Shown: positions 13,301-26,800 of the stretch, piece by piece | Position numbering within the stretch: the first letter of the stretch is position 1 | Layout: the number at the start of each line of letters is the position of its first letter | Assembly: GCA_018873245.2 (NCBI GenBank) | Contig: JAEMBT020000007.1 | Location: 10,361,129 to 10,425,128, forward strand | Reading direction: 5' to 3' | Length of the DNA: 64,000 nucleotides | Origin: Archegozetes longisetosus | Taxonomy: Eukaryota > Arthropoda > Arachnida > Sarcoptiformes > Trhypochthoniidae | The notes under the pieces: generated by a model | Database searches by the model: none | What the model saw: only the letters and a program-made list of their open reading frames with translations | What the model was told of the DNA's origin: nothing | Program-made: the position numbers and the translations under genes

Positions 13301-16300
13301 TAGACAGATTCTACAGTAATTTCTAAGTTATTTAGATGTTGACAAATTATTTTCTAATGACCTTAAACGCCAATTCCCGTAGACTTGCCATTAAGGCATA
13401 CCTAATAGGCTTATACTAAAAAACACCAGAAATATTATAATTAGCATCTTACAAAATAATTCAATAGTAACATTTGCTTCAAATCTAGGGGTAAAGTAAC
13501 GAAATGGGTTTTGGCTGAAAAATTGAAACTCTGCGGCTTATAGACCGAGGAGTGAAGTATAAGCAATGCGTACGACCTACTCATACGCTCACACTCGCCT
13601 TATTTGATCCATATCTAATACGCATCAATATTTATTCGACCAGCTAATCTAAAATTAGAGACGAAAATGACAAACTTTCTAATTAGTCACCTTTCCATGT
13701 GTTCACAGGAGACTGTCAACACAATTATTTTTTGTCATTTGGGTTTTATTGGGCTTTATTAGAGCTGGCAAGCAATTGTGGACAACTTTTCGCAAACGAA
13801 GCAGTCGAGAGAAAAGAGAAACCTTAACCAGCACTAGAACCACTATTTTGGGACATAGAAATACCTAAAGGTAGTGGTGTTTAGTGCACTAAATACCATA
13901 TGTCTAAATAGAGCGACTAATTTGATCGAAGGAATCGACTGAGACTAAAAGCTGCAGAAAAAATTGATGCGTTTCTTTCTACGAAAGTCTTTCAATAAGC
14001 CTTAAATGAACTCTTCCTCGATATTTATATATATGTCGTCCTTGGCTTAATAATGTCACAACATTCATATTAATGTTAGGCACCAAAGATTATGTGCTCT
14101 TCAAATGCTTGCCTTTTGCACGCCAAACACATCAAATTCATAATTAATTGAAACTACTTTCACATATCTCTTATACTTCTTTAACTTTTCCCTATTTCTC
14201 AACTCCTAATTTCCATTAATCCAAGTAATATTATGTCAGGTTTACTAATTTTATCAATATTTTTGTTATCAATATTATTATTATTATTATTATTTAGGTT
14301 TATCTTTAGACGCAATGATCGCGTCCTTCGCCAGATTGGCGGCACTCGACTGCAAAAAAGAGTTAGCCTTTACTGAATATTTTTTGGTTCTCATTGCCTG
14401 CATTATCCACTTATGGGATTCTGAAATTACGGAACACGATCAAAGTTCGCATCAGTAAAGAATGTTTTGTTTTAGTTATGTTACTATAATAACAAAGTTG
14501 ACTAAACGGTACAATCGAAATAACATACATTCGCGCACACACACGCATTCGCCTCTATTTTCAATTACGTTCTTAAATATGCACAATTTGCACCTCCAAA
14601 GTGTTCACTTTTCACTGCCATCTCACCTGAACATCTTTTCACTTTCCTCTTACAATAATCTTTTGATCAAATTTTAAATTGAGTTTAACTAAAATCTAAA
14701 TTTGAATTTTGTCTCAAATCAAGCGATTTCAGGTTTATATGAATTCTAATTTTGACTCTACATCAAGCATAAGATTAAGATCCAGACATATAGACGCTGA
14801 AGACCTGTTCCAGTAAAGAACTAATTATCTGATGAAGACTTGAATCGATTGATACTTGGAGTGAAATTTATTGGAAGAAAAATTGATCTGCACTGAAACT
14901 GCAACAAACAATTGAGAAATAGCTATAATTTGAATGCCTTAGGGCCACACTGAATCACATTTAATCGGCTTATCAGTCAATATTGTAAAACGTTTGATCA
15001 CAAGAATGTGTGAAATTTTCATTGATTTAGATACTGTTTTTATAATAAGGCTCATAAGGTTAAAGTCTGTTTTTTTAAATACAATTTTAAATAACGATAT
15101 CACTCTTGTCTCTCACAATCTCTCTCTATCTTATTCTATTACTCTCTTAATGTTGGGTACAGTGAACCCAAGAATAGCGGCATTGAGAAGCGCAGCAGTT
15201 TGTCTTTAATCCCTAACTAAAGTTACTTCAAAATCAAACTCACATCGAGAGATCCTATTCTATCATTTCTATATATACATGTATTTATGTATGAAAATCA
15301 AAAAATTGTCTGTCTATGATCTGTCTCTTTGTGATAAAAATGAATAAAATACCACAGATCATCGACGAGACGAATCAACTTTGAAAACTCATTTATAAAA
15401 CTTGAGAATCTTATGCAAAAACTCTGAATCAATTATTCGGTTTGAAAGCAATTGTATTTTTTCAGTTGCCATATCTATCATATTTCTCAAGAATATGGCA
15501 TTCATTATAAAACAAAATATTGTTTAATAAAACATCGGAATAGAGTCTATACATCAAGTTTTAAACTTTAAGGTTATGTCAATTTTTAGCTCATCTCCAG
15601 TTCTATGAAACAAATGATTTTCTTTCTTTTCCTGTTATGCTTTTAACAAACAGAGAGTTTATTCCTGTTTTTGTAGAGTATAAAAAAACAGCACTTAAAC
15701 AAGTAATAGTAAAGTACAGAATATTCTTGTTGCTATCGCCTCTTCCGGAGTAATAATTTCTTATCTCTAATTGGCTGAAAATTAATTAACACAATATAAA
15801 ATGTTCACTTTTGCCTGATAAGTTTGTATATTCATAACCAGATCCACCTAAAGGTGTTATTCTACAGGGGGTGGCCACAAAAATTTCCGAAATTTAGACA
15901 GGAATGTCTAAAACACGTCGTTTTTTCCAAAACAATTTGTGAGAAAAGCCGAAAAATTCAGAGGGGGTATATTGTTTCTCGCGCTCGCAGGTAAGGTCTA
16001 GACCTCCCCTTGGCTTACAATAATATAAGTGGCAGTCATATCTTCCACGTTTTTTAAGACTTTCTTATCAAATATTACTTATGATTAGAGGAAATACTTT
16101 TCGGCTATTCAATATATATCTAACTAAATCTAACATAAAAACTGCAATTTTTCTTTGAACCAAGAGTTTGACGCAATAATTACTTGGAAAACATGATGCT
16201 CTCAACAATTTCAATATCAAATCTCTGTTCAAATCGATGACTTAAGCCTTACAATGAGAAAATATCTGAAAACTTGGATTAAAATTCAATACTGGATTAC

Positions 16301-17012
16301 GATTTGTGCGATATTTTTCTCATTTTTGATAAAACTACTCATAAAAGGTGAAGCACATATAATATTTGGATCAAATATGACTGCCCTTGAAACGAACGCA
16401 AAGAAGTGGCACTATTTGACATGAAAGTGTTTTTAGTTTTGTAGATTTTGTTTACTCAGAGTAATTAATGATAGAATCAGCGGTAAGGAGTTGGCAATGT
16501 TAAATGTAACCGAAAAGCGTTTGCAGTATTTACAATGTCGGGCGCTAACATAATATACACATAATAATAGTAATTATTAGCTTTTGATATAACATTCAAC
16601 ACAAACTGTTCTCTCTCTCTCTCTCTCCCCCTACAAATAGAAATTTTACGAATGGTTTTGTAATACCTGCTATTGATATAATATATTATTTTGATAAAAA
16701 TGAATGCAATGCTACAACTAATTCAGTTGTTTTATTTTGATCCAGATATGATTTATGGGCCAGTTGAAAGATAATTAAGAAAGTTTAGTGTTTTGTTATT
16801 GATTGAAACTGAGAAAAGAAGATAAGAGAGAAGTGCGAATGGATTGAAAACTTACGAGTAGGTCTAACACGAAGTTTAGGTTGTCTTTCCTCAATCAATG
16901 GAGGTCTGGATTTTTTTCTAGCTTCACAAACATTTATCCTTCCGTGAAAAATCACAAACATAGTTAAGAGTACACACAATTCTAGCACACTTTTACTTAT
17001 TAACAAATGCAT
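4376..17012 (-). CDS. sog: Chordin / short gastrulation (Sog), 15 exons
   Basis: Secreted BMP antagonist of dorsoventral patterning. Exons in order of translation: 17012-16856, 10694-10594, 9994-9868, 9810-9742, 9106-8989, 8670-8571, 8344-8197, 8121-7862, 7629-7527, 6568-6432, 6366-6255, 6189-6088, 6020-5923, 4830-4725, 4503-4376. They total 1866 nt, all joins keep frame, giving about 621 residues. Start ATG 17012 opens a signal peptide ([19 protein letters not shown]), followed by a basic stretch. Domains: VWC1 about 53-127, one CHRD about 152-275, VWC2 about 334-393, VWC3 about 406-477, VWC4 about 512-578, then a Lys/Arg-rich tail. Each VWC is cut by a phase-0 intron just after its C-x-C motif (CECLA, CFCQ, CTCL, CRCK), which supports the model. 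Vertebrate chordin and fly Sog are about 950-1040 residues with four CHRD units, so this protein is reduced. The 6.2-kb first intron may hold enhancers. The last exon (basic tail) is the least certain. Confidence 0.9.
12826..12873 (-). repeat. hAT-like terminal relic in chordin intron
   Basis: Read on the minus strand, this GC-rich patch starts CAGGGATGAGC and runs into a GCGGGCC-type string. Ends of this form are typical of many hAT transposons. No matching second end or target-site duplication was found nearby, so it may be a decayed fragment or a chance resemblance. Confidence 0.25.
14273..14294. repeat. (ATT)n microsatellite
   Basis: About seven ATT units in the first intron of the chordin gene. 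Similar short trinucleotide runs occur at 20374-20392 and, as coding asparagine codons, at 27361-27385. Confidence 0.8.
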
Positions 17013-17263
17013 TTCGATGAAGCAATCGATGGCACACAAATGACACTTTGAAGATAAAGACTCAAAACAAGATCACTCATAGTCAAGATATGTACACAAA
17101 CATAAATCTGAGATATTCTTCTTTCTGGGATCACCAAAAGCAAGTGATAAGACACGCACGTAATAGTCAGTGTTGAAGAAGTGGCTGTTGGGAAAGAGAG
17201 AAGAAGTCATATGAAAAGTTGAGAACCGATTACCAGTGTTTAGCTGTGCGACTCCTTCGATGG

Positions 17264-17276
17264 TTATATATATAAT
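17264..17276 (-). promoter_or_regulatory. Possible TATA element upstream of chordin
   Basis: A TATATATATAA-like stretch on the minus strand about 255 bp upstream of the chordin ATG at 17012 and downstream of the GA-repeat. Position and sequence fit a core promoter, but AT-rich DNA gives such matches often. Confidence 0.25.
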
Positions 17277-17456
17277 ACTCCGCCTCGTAAGTTGCAATTG
17301 CAATATAACGTTACTTTTGACGTCATCAAGATTGGAGGCTGGATAAAACATTTATTAAATTTAGTATTAGCTTATCTTTACCGCTTCTCTTCAGCTCTTT
17401 CAAGACCCACTACTTCCAACGCTTCCATCATTAAACTAACAGTTCTATCAAATCTA

Positions 17457-17459
<3 letters not shown>

Positions 17460-17547
<88 letters not shown>
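17460..17547. repeat. (CT)44 dinucleotide microsatellite
   Basis: An uninterrupted CT run of 88 bp, about 450-535 bp upstream of the chordin ATG; it reads (GA)n on the gene's own strand. Long GA tracts can bind GAGA-factor-type proteins and keep promoters open, so it may be regulatory. The Ser-Leu and Arg-Glu repeat frames it produces on the two strands are artefacts of the repeat. Confidence 0.9.
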
Positions 17548-17550
<3 letters not shown>

Positions 17551-20500
17551 AGGGGAACCTCACAATTACAGGTTTACTTCATTCTGACTAAATCTGATTT
17601 CATTGAAAATATCGCTAATGCATCAGATCTAAAAAACAGCTAACTCGCAGTCAGTGTAGAAGTAGTACTCGCTTTGCAGGCATTTTCAATTTAGTGGCTT
17701 TGAATTTAGAAACTACTGTATAGTTGTGTGTATTGTGAAGGAAAAGACGCGATTTTTATGTATCATCACGTTTTACGATTTAAGCGTCCAATGTTAACAA
17801 CTCATGTTAACAACTCATCGCATCGGAAATTGCAAGACATTGTCGTCTTTTGCCGTGTCATTCAGGCACGCGTACGTATAATGACCATTGCCTTCCAACT
17901 AATAAAACCTAAAATCATATTCATTCCAATTGATTGACTATTTTGTGCATAGAATTACTTTGTTGTGTTGAGTCGTTTCTTCAAAAGCTGAAAAGTTTTA
18001 CCGAAAAAACAGTGCAATATAGGTATATAGGGTCTCGAAAGGTAACACCTATAAGAAGTGTAAGAACTATTGGGAATCATTCTCTAATATGGTCTAAACT
18101 GGAATATATAAAGAGGAATATAAAAGGAATATAAAGGTGAATATAAAGGTGCGGTGGTTTTGGTATTTACAATACTCAGAAATCACAAATACTCGTATAC
18201 CTGACTGTATATATGGCTGTATAATATTTGTGAGAGTCTTTCAATCCCAAATGTACACAAACCCGTCAATACAACTACTGCTCATCTATTGTCGATCAGT
18301 TCTGCAAATGTCAACTTTTGTTAGCTCTTCCGTCGGTTCAACCGAATTCTAGTCGCAAAGAGGAAACCGATCAGTTCTTTTGATATCAGTCCTGAACACC
18401 CGCTGACTCTTATAAAAAGATAAACACTTTTGCGGACTATGATTCAAATTATTCCAACAATAAAAGCATTAAATTTTCACAAATTCCAAAACTTTAACAA
18501 TAGTATAAAATAGCAGAATATATGAAGTTTTCTTTCAATTCACACACAAAGTTATGAGTCTTTCCATTGTATTCCTTATTAATATAGAGATAATTATTTT
18601 TTTGTCAATCGAAAACTCTGCAAATTCAATACAGAATTATTTGAATACTAATATCAAGTTGCTTGGAGCTTTAATGCCTAAACTGTTAAAATAAGTGACA
18701 AATATACACAATAAGTTGAGTATAGATGGTTTGAAAAATGCAAATAAAATAATATTCGCCAAAAGCCAAACTCACGCCAACCAACTGAACTATGAGATGA
18801 TGCACTCTTAAGATATCTTATTGTATATTGAGATTAAAATACCGGAAATATTAAGTAAATATTATTATAATTGCATTAAGCTATAAAAATTCTAGGTATT
18901 CAAGCCTGCAAACTAATTACACTTTTACTCATAAGAGAAGAAATTTTGAAGACCTAAAAGCGGACACTATAGCAGGTGTTGACATTTCTCAAGTAATTCC
19001 AAGCCTTTTATTATAAGGTCGTAAAGCCATATAAGCTTTTCTTATAGTTTTGATCGAAAGGCAATTTTATCCAGTAAATGACCTCAATCTATTATATTAA
19101 ACCAGTGGGTGGTCATGTCCACAACTGGTCTTTCACACCTGCATTCATTAGTGACAACTACTCACAGGTGCTCACACTTTCAAACTATACACAATTTAGA
19201 AAACGATTAAGACAGTGGTTTTCATAATTATAATACCTAATCATTCTAATCAATATCCACATATCCTATGCTCGAGAGATCGACATTGAGTGACGTTTGG
19301 TTTTTCATACAATAACTTTAACCTTTTATCTTTCTTTAGACAAAATCTAAATTGTTATTAAGGAGTTTAGGTTGTGCTGAGAAATAAGCACATCTAATAA
19401 TAAAATTTCGAGGAGAATAATCTAATGCGGAAATATTTTTCAAATGATCATTTGTTTTCAAAAACCAGGCATAACTTTTATGAAAGCTTTCTTCAGCTTA
19501 AAAAACACTTTAAAATACTCGCCTCTTTCAATACCAACGAGTTTGCTCAAAACTAATGTCTTATTTTGATTTATAGCCTTCGTATGTAAATTAAATTACT
19601 ACTTATTAATATGTTTATGAATCTAATTTTCAGAACATGTACAGTTTGCTTCTTACGAGTATTAAATTAACTCCAATCCAAACATGACTAATAAAAACAT
19701 GTTGAAACAGTTTGCGAAATCAATGAACACAATATGTATAACTTGAAGGCTTGTAAACTAGTTTCACGTCTAATGCCATTCAAGTCGATTAAAACTTTCG
19801 ATTTTGAGTATTTTACTAATTATGTGAAACGAAAACTTCTTTCGGCTCAAATAGAGCGCAACTAAACTTCAAAATGATTGATAAATTCAATACGACTTTT
19901 AACCACAAATTCCTTTTAATTAATAAATCTATAAATAAAATTTCGAAAAAGACTTGAAAATTTTTGAAAAATTTAGTTCATTTAATCGTCTTTAAAATCA
20001 GATGCTGTACAATCATTAAATTGTCTAAAAATCAATTCGAATAAAGTCTTTAAGTCCAAACAGACTTCGTTCAATACATCATATTCTTTAGACACAAGAC
20101 ATACTTCAAAAGTAATTTCAATTTTTAAGAGTAGTTTTTATGAGTAGAACTAAAAGCTATAGTTAACAATAAAGTTTTTGCCGATATTAATACATATGTT
20201 GATCGTATGAACATTGATCATACAGTATGTAACACTCATATTTATTTATACTCTTTGAGAACAACTCCGAACAGCATAGTATTCATCATTAAGAATTGCT
20301 TTAACGCAATTATAAAAATACTTCACACAAACTGTTCAATCAGTTTCGATACAATAAATATTATCGTTCAATAATAATAATAATAATAATCAATATATAC
20401 TTCAACAATAGATAGAATTTCTAATAAAATACTATTAATATTTATATGAATATCACTTTCTATTAATATGATTGACCTGATAAGCTAAATTTATCCCAAA

Positions 20501-20843
20501 AATTGATTTCGTATAAGGTGTAATGCGCCAAAAGCATTTTCAAATAGCAATAAAGTCTAAAAATTAACAACAAAAAATAAGGTTTAGAAATTTTCTTCAA
20601 GTTATTAATAGTGAGAATACTTTCTAATAAGTTACTTTCTAATCGATAGTTTATATGATATATATTGCAAATTTATGTCCGTTCTTAAGATACATCAATC
20701 GGACGGATGGTTACAGAACCTAATAATACTTTATAATTGAATTGATCATTAAGTCTACACACCATACAATACTCTAAGTATTAATGTATTCGTACTTTTT
20801 CAAGTATTGGTAGGCTTTATATCACATATCGTTATTAGAATAA
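17548..20843. other. Intergenic DNA between chordin and mannosidase II
   Basis: It lies upstream of chordin and downstream of the mannosidase gene, both on the minus strand. A small imperfect tandem repeat of GAATATAAAG type is at 18103-18150 and short AAT repeats at 20374-20392. No coding exon or RNA gene was recognised. The part nearest 20.8 kb should include the mannosidase 3' untranslated region. Confidence 0.5.
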
Positions 20844-23800
20844 TTATTTGACAAAAGTTATATTATAAGAATTGATTTCCATTTGCGGAACATTAATAGC
20901 GCCCAAGTCATTGATGTGCTCAAAGGATTTGAAAGCTGTTAACGAGCATTCATTAATTGACTGTACGTTTATGTGCAAAAGTTTATTTGCTTTATTTTTT
21001 GGTTTAGCGCAAAGTAGAGATGAGGGACTGATGTGTTGCTTAACCCGACATGAATTTCCTTTATTATGAAGTATTAGCAAACTGGAAAGCGATGGCAAAG
21101 TGAAATTATTAACATCAGGAAGAGTTCGAAAATTGACTAGAAATAGGTCACAATCGAATGGATTGTCAATAAAACTAAGGCTTGAATGTAAGGGTCGGTC
21201 TTCGTTGCCGTCTGATGCTAACAAAACAGGTGGATATAATAATGTCGACGAAAGCGAGTTCAATAAATCAGACAAATTAGGAACAACTGTGTCCTCGTTT
21301 CCATTGTCTCCAGATAAACCTTCGACTGCGATCCAAAATCGAGAAACTGTCAACTTGTTATCGAGTACTCCTTCGCCTACACCTCTATTGTCGTCGTAAC
21401 GTATTCTTCGTTCAAGCATTACTTCCATTAAGCCATCTCCTGGACTCGTCACCCCATGAGAATGAGATGACAACAAAGTCACTCTCGACTCATCATCTTC
21501 GATATACATCGACGCTGTCATCGGATAGTAATTAGCCTCAACTCCTAAGTTTTCGTTGTATTTTCTTTTAATCATTTGAAACCCGTTTGAGTCAACGTAA
21601 AAGCTTCTCTGACCATCTTTGGTATCCATTGTGCTGACGTCAGTCTGAATTCTCATAATTAATTCCCAATCTACCAAATCGGATCTTTTGCCGATATCAA
21701 AAGTACAATGCATTTGAAGGCCACTTCCAGTCGGAGCTTCGCTATGATAGACTTTGAACTCGACTTCAATAAAATTTGGATAGATAACTGTCAATTGAGA
21801 GCTTATTTCTCCACTAATCAGTCTCATTACTGGAAATCTTTCAGTAATGTTTTGCATTAAATCGAATTGTGAGGGTTTGAACAAATAGGCGCCACTATAA
21901 AACTCTGCCGACTTATAAGCCATGAATGAAAGCTGAGTTTTTTGAGTTATATCTAATTTCTTATTATGAATTGAACTCAAAAAGCCTGTATGACGATCAA
22001 AAGTAGCTTTTATAAAAGGAGTTTCTAATACAAAGTCTTTATCATTTGGATTGTCGAAATTGAACACTTTTAAGTTACTCCTCCTATTGTTCGAACCTAA
22101 TTGTTGGTCGTTTTCATTGACATCATTCAAGAACATTGAAATTTTAGCCTTCTTCGGGGAGCGATCCTTGCTGTTACGCGTTTCAATCACAAATGTTGTT
22201 AACGATAACGGAGCAAGAGTTGCAATAAATTCAACTTCATAATTATTGGTAGAAATGGCTGCTGTCGTGTTGAAAACTGGATTTATTTGTATTTGTAGTT
22301 CATTTCCATTTTCTGCATTAATTACTCTAACAATCGGGTTCTTAACATTAACTCTAATAGGTTCGATTCTTGACTGACCGAATGAATTGAATACAACTAT
22401 TTTTCTTCCATCAACTTTTGGTATAGAAAGCGAGACCTTTTGAGTCAGTTCATCCCAAAACGGGCGCTGAATGTCGGGAAACAGATAAGCAGTCATTGGG
22501 TGAGCTGCATTCAAATCAGCTGGTTTTGTTGAGTGGTCTTTAAGTAGAAGGAACTGAACTGCATGTGAAATAACACCCATCGACTCAATGATACCGCGAT
22601 TCAATTTCTTGCCGTAGTCTTCCATTACTACCTCTTTTGAAGTTCCAGTGATAGCATCGTGGTGTTGAAAAAGAGCCAAATTTTCGCGAGCAGTTGTCAG
22701 AAACATATAATCCTTATCCAGACGTTCACTCATTCTTATGTTTCCACTTTGTCGAACAAGATTTCGGGCAAGAGTATACAGTATTTCAGCGCTTCTCAAC
22801 CAATGTTGTAATTCTCGAGACAATGACTTCCAAAAAGGTCTTGTAGTGAAATATCCGGTCCAGTAATTAGGCTTAGAATCAACATAAATGTCGGCGTAAG
22901 GCATGAAATCGCCGACCAGTGTCGGATATTTGTTTTCGTTAATCTTTTTCATTCTTTGATGAACCTCACTAAAAAAGTCATTCAAAGTTCCGAACATTAT
23001 ATGAGTGTTATTGTACTTTGCTTGATCACTATTTATGTGATTGAATAGTAACTTGTAATTCTTGTATTGCTGGTCCCACTCTATGTCATAATTGAATCTA
23101 AAAGAATCGAAGAAATCAAGAATTAAGAATAAAGAGTTTTAAGAATTAAGAGACAAATCTAAACCTGAAATCATCTCCTAATGGAACGAGTGCTACGTTA
23201 TGAGGAAACAAAGACGCAAGTCTTCCATATTGGCTCAACATAAGACCGGCTCTTTCTTCAATATTTTCATCGTTAATCACAACAGCGGTTGATTCGGAAT
23301 ATTCTCCCGCAATCTTTCGGAAGTCATACTGAAGACAAATATCAGTATTTGGACCACAAGTGAACTTAATGCTATACAAGTCAAAGGGCGACATATGGCA
23401 GAAAAGATCAGAGACATTGGATTTAATCTGAAAGATTTGCTTCCAAATGAATTCCAATTGTTGTCTTTCGGCCAGATACTGTTTCCAACCGAAATGTGTT
23501 CGTTGTATGAACGTATTACTAATTCCAGCTTTCTGTAGAAGATATGGAAGAGTAGTTCCATGTCCGAAAGGATCAACAGACCAACCACTGACTGGTGATT
23601 GAGTTAAGCCGAGCGACGATTTCAAAAATTGGTGTCCTTCTATGAGCTGATCGATCATATCGTAATAATGAGCCGCTGCCTCATCCGTCATTACCCAACC
23701 TCCAGTCACAATCTCAAGCTGTCCCCTCTTTATTAGATTCTTTACTGACTCTCTTAGTTGAGGACGAGTTTTCAGGCTTGTTAAGTGATAAAATGATAAA

Positions 23801-26800
23801 TTAGTGTTAAAGTGGAGTAAAGAGTTAATTAAAGCTAAATAATGATGTAACAGTAATGATATACCTGTCCCACCATCGAGACATGAATGCCATTTCCGAC
23901 CAAATAAAAGTCATATCATTATATTGGCTTAGCTTTTCTACCATATTATTAAGTATATAAGCTGTATAACCGAAGAAATACTGCTCGAAAGTCTTTAGCC
24001 ATCCCGGATCGTTGTGAGAATGAGGAAGAACTATAACCTATATTAACATAAATTAATTTGATTTAGTAATTGCTCAACATTGCAATTACTGAGTAAAATT
24101 AAACTGAGGAACAGTTGAAAAGATTGTCGCATATGATTGCTACCAAAGAATAGGTGGAGCAACTATTTTGTTGGACAATAGTTTTATGCAAATAGCTTTT
24201 ATTGAAACTACAATTTTCATGTCATTATAAGTTTCAATTTCCGTTAGACTCCTCAGGTCTCTCTCAAGACTATTAGCTGAAGATCAAGTTTTTCTAGCTT
24301 ACATTTAAACTTTTTGTTCTTAATCTACAACTTTAACTCATTTTTTAGTGATTAATCGAAGTGATAGAAATGAATTTTTCAAAATTTGATTAGGTCAAAT
24401 ATTTGAACGTCAAATCAAAGGAAAAAAATCTAGGATTTAGTGCTTCCTTTTAGTTAATAGAGAAGAGACATATGCTTTTGAACCTAATCAAGTGCAAGAA
24501 CAGGCTTTTCGAGCTGGTTATTTCTAAATACAAGTAAAAGAATCGCTTCTATCAAGGTTTTAACAAAAAATTTATTTAAACGGTTTTTCCAAAATTGATA
24601 AAAAAAAAGATAAAAACTCAAACAATATGATAGATGCAAGGATGACTTTTTTTTATTGTTAAATAACCTGATTTTGGAGACTAAAATCAGTAATGAGTAG
24701 TTGCGATAAACTTGAAACACTTTAATTATTTTGCGAAAAAAGTGCAGAAGGTTTATTCAAATAATTATCGGTTACTTTAAGTTTAGAGAAGACAAATCTA
24801 AACCTAACGAGGAATCAAATGATGCGTAAGGTCTGAGTCTAAGTGAAAATTGTGGAACTGATGCAAAGCGTGAAAATATCTATTATCTGCTCAAAACATT
24901 GTTTACTCGTACACACGCAAATTTCAACTATAAGTAAGTTGTATAGGTTTGAGTTTTTAACAAACGAATCGATCGAATGAAATTTGAATGCAATTGAAAT
25001 TTATTCTATTGCTAGTTCAAGGTTTTTGTATAAGTAATCTTCAGATTCTTAACAATCAGTAGCGCTAATCATATTCCAAATCAATTTATACGCTATTAGT
25101 GATGTGGCAAATAAATTAACCGATAATGTTGTTCAGCTCGCACTTTCAAAAGAACTAAAGGCTTGAAGGCATTTTTATTTTTGTAAACAAGTTGACTCGA
25201 ATGTAACAACAAAACATGTTCTCTTGGTTTATTGTCTCGAACATTAGTCCAAATGACAACATTGCAGCTAAACGTTAATGTTATGCACTCATTTGATTCA
25301 CTGTAATCATAGAGAAATGATTGCAAAACACTCTTAATGGATATATGAATGATTAGGTTCAAATGATTATATAATTTTAGCCATAAATAAATGGACTTAA
25401 GTTGAATTGAACACAAGGCTAACCAATCAATAAATTATAGCATAATAATCAGTTGAAACTTACAATAAACGTGAATTGAATAATTTGATTTGAGTAAGAT
25501 TAGAAAGCTATTCATAAAAAAAAGTTCAGAGATAATATGAAAAAAACGAATGTTAGAACTTGTGAGAAATAGCTTTAATTATGAGGTTTTTGATTCCCAT
25601 AATTAAACTTTTATTCAAATGATTTGAGCTAACAGTCAATTTGTGCCCAGTAATTGATATGTAATGAGAAAAGCATTAAAGTATTTATGGTGAGAAGTGG
25701 ATGCAATAAATAAGAGTTTTTTTTCATTAATTTTGAAAGTCTAACACTTAAGTAGAAGTACTACTAAATTACGCAACTCAAACATCCTTAATGGTTGGGA
25801 GGGTTAAGACAATTAATTTAAGTGAACCAAAACGAGTTTCTTAAAATTATTTTCTCAACATTTCAGATACCACTAAGTAAACTATCAATAAAATCGACAA
25901 CTAATAAAAATTCAAATTCATTTTATAGATGCATCAATTTTTCAACTTATTTCAACGTAATTTGAATCACTTGGAATAAAACAAATTGAAAAAAGCTTTT
26001 ACTTGTTTTATGTCATGAACTAAATATTAGGCTATAATTAAAAAGTGAGAGCAAACGCTATTTATACAAACGAAAGATAAGAAAAGTTGTGCTCAAATTC
26101 TTTTACCAAGACACGATATTAGCATTATTTAGCTTTTAAACTATTTTTTATCACAAATAATCCTTTAGCAGGGTTTGCACGGATTTCGAACATGACTCCA
26201 ATAATAAAAATAGAAAATCATGCGGTCATTGAACAGGAAATCGAAGCAAAAGTTTTCATATAATTAAAAATTGAAACTGAGAGAGAGAGCCACACAAAAG
26301 TCAAGGCAATGAAAGGTTACTTTTTTGACACACTTGACTGAAGTGAGTTCATTTACCTGTTCTGCTTTTATTACGCTCTACAATAGATTCAGTTATTATA
26401 CGCTTTGAGGTATATTTACTTTTCTTAATCATCTATATTTGCTTTAATTCCCTCAACTCTATTCCTGGACATATGTTACTTCGAGTGTTTCCCAACTAAT
26501 TATTGTTAAAATTATATCATTTGATGAGGAACTAGAAGACCGTTTAAAGTCCTTTAGCAGCTAATTAACATATAATCGATACTTATTTTACCAACAATTA
26601 TATAATCAACTTTTGAGCTATGTATTTGTTATACGAATGTTTCGAAAAAGTTGATGTGTTGTAATTATAAAATATACTTTGCAGATAAGAGTAAATGGCC
26701 TTCACAACTAAATTAACTATGTTTTATAGCAATGTAGAAAAATGGGTGACGACAATTCTCAACATCTGTTTATCAATTAATAAAACATTTTTATCCCAAT

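Larger units (their letters stand above)
10695..16855 (-). other. Long first intron of chordin gene
   Basis: About 6.2 kb between the signal-peptide exon and the first VWC exon, both in phase 1. It holds a short ATT microsatellite at about 14273-14294, a slightly GC-richer patch at 14311-14355 and transposon-end-like strings at 12826-12873 and 15865-16020. No further in-frame exon with good splice sites was found. Developmental regulators often keep enhancers in a first intron; that is inference here. Confidence 0.5.

Noticed and set aside
15865..16020. GC-rich CAGGGGGTGGCCAC string as a transposon
   Set aside because: Only one possible end was seen and no target duplication, so it is mentioned only as intron content.
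16612..16628. Short TC run in chordin intron
   Set aside because: Too short to be treated as a separate repeat feature.
17013..17039. Nine extra residues before the chordin ATG
   Set aside because: The frame is open upstream but begins with TTG; the first ATG is at 17012 and opens a proper signal peptide.
17292..17591. Ser-Leu and Arg-Glu repeat proteins
   Set aside because: They are translations of the CT microsatellite on each strand.
20872..21399. Plus-strand open frames opposite the mannosidase
   Set aside because: They lie antisense to a well-supported coding exon and show no motif.
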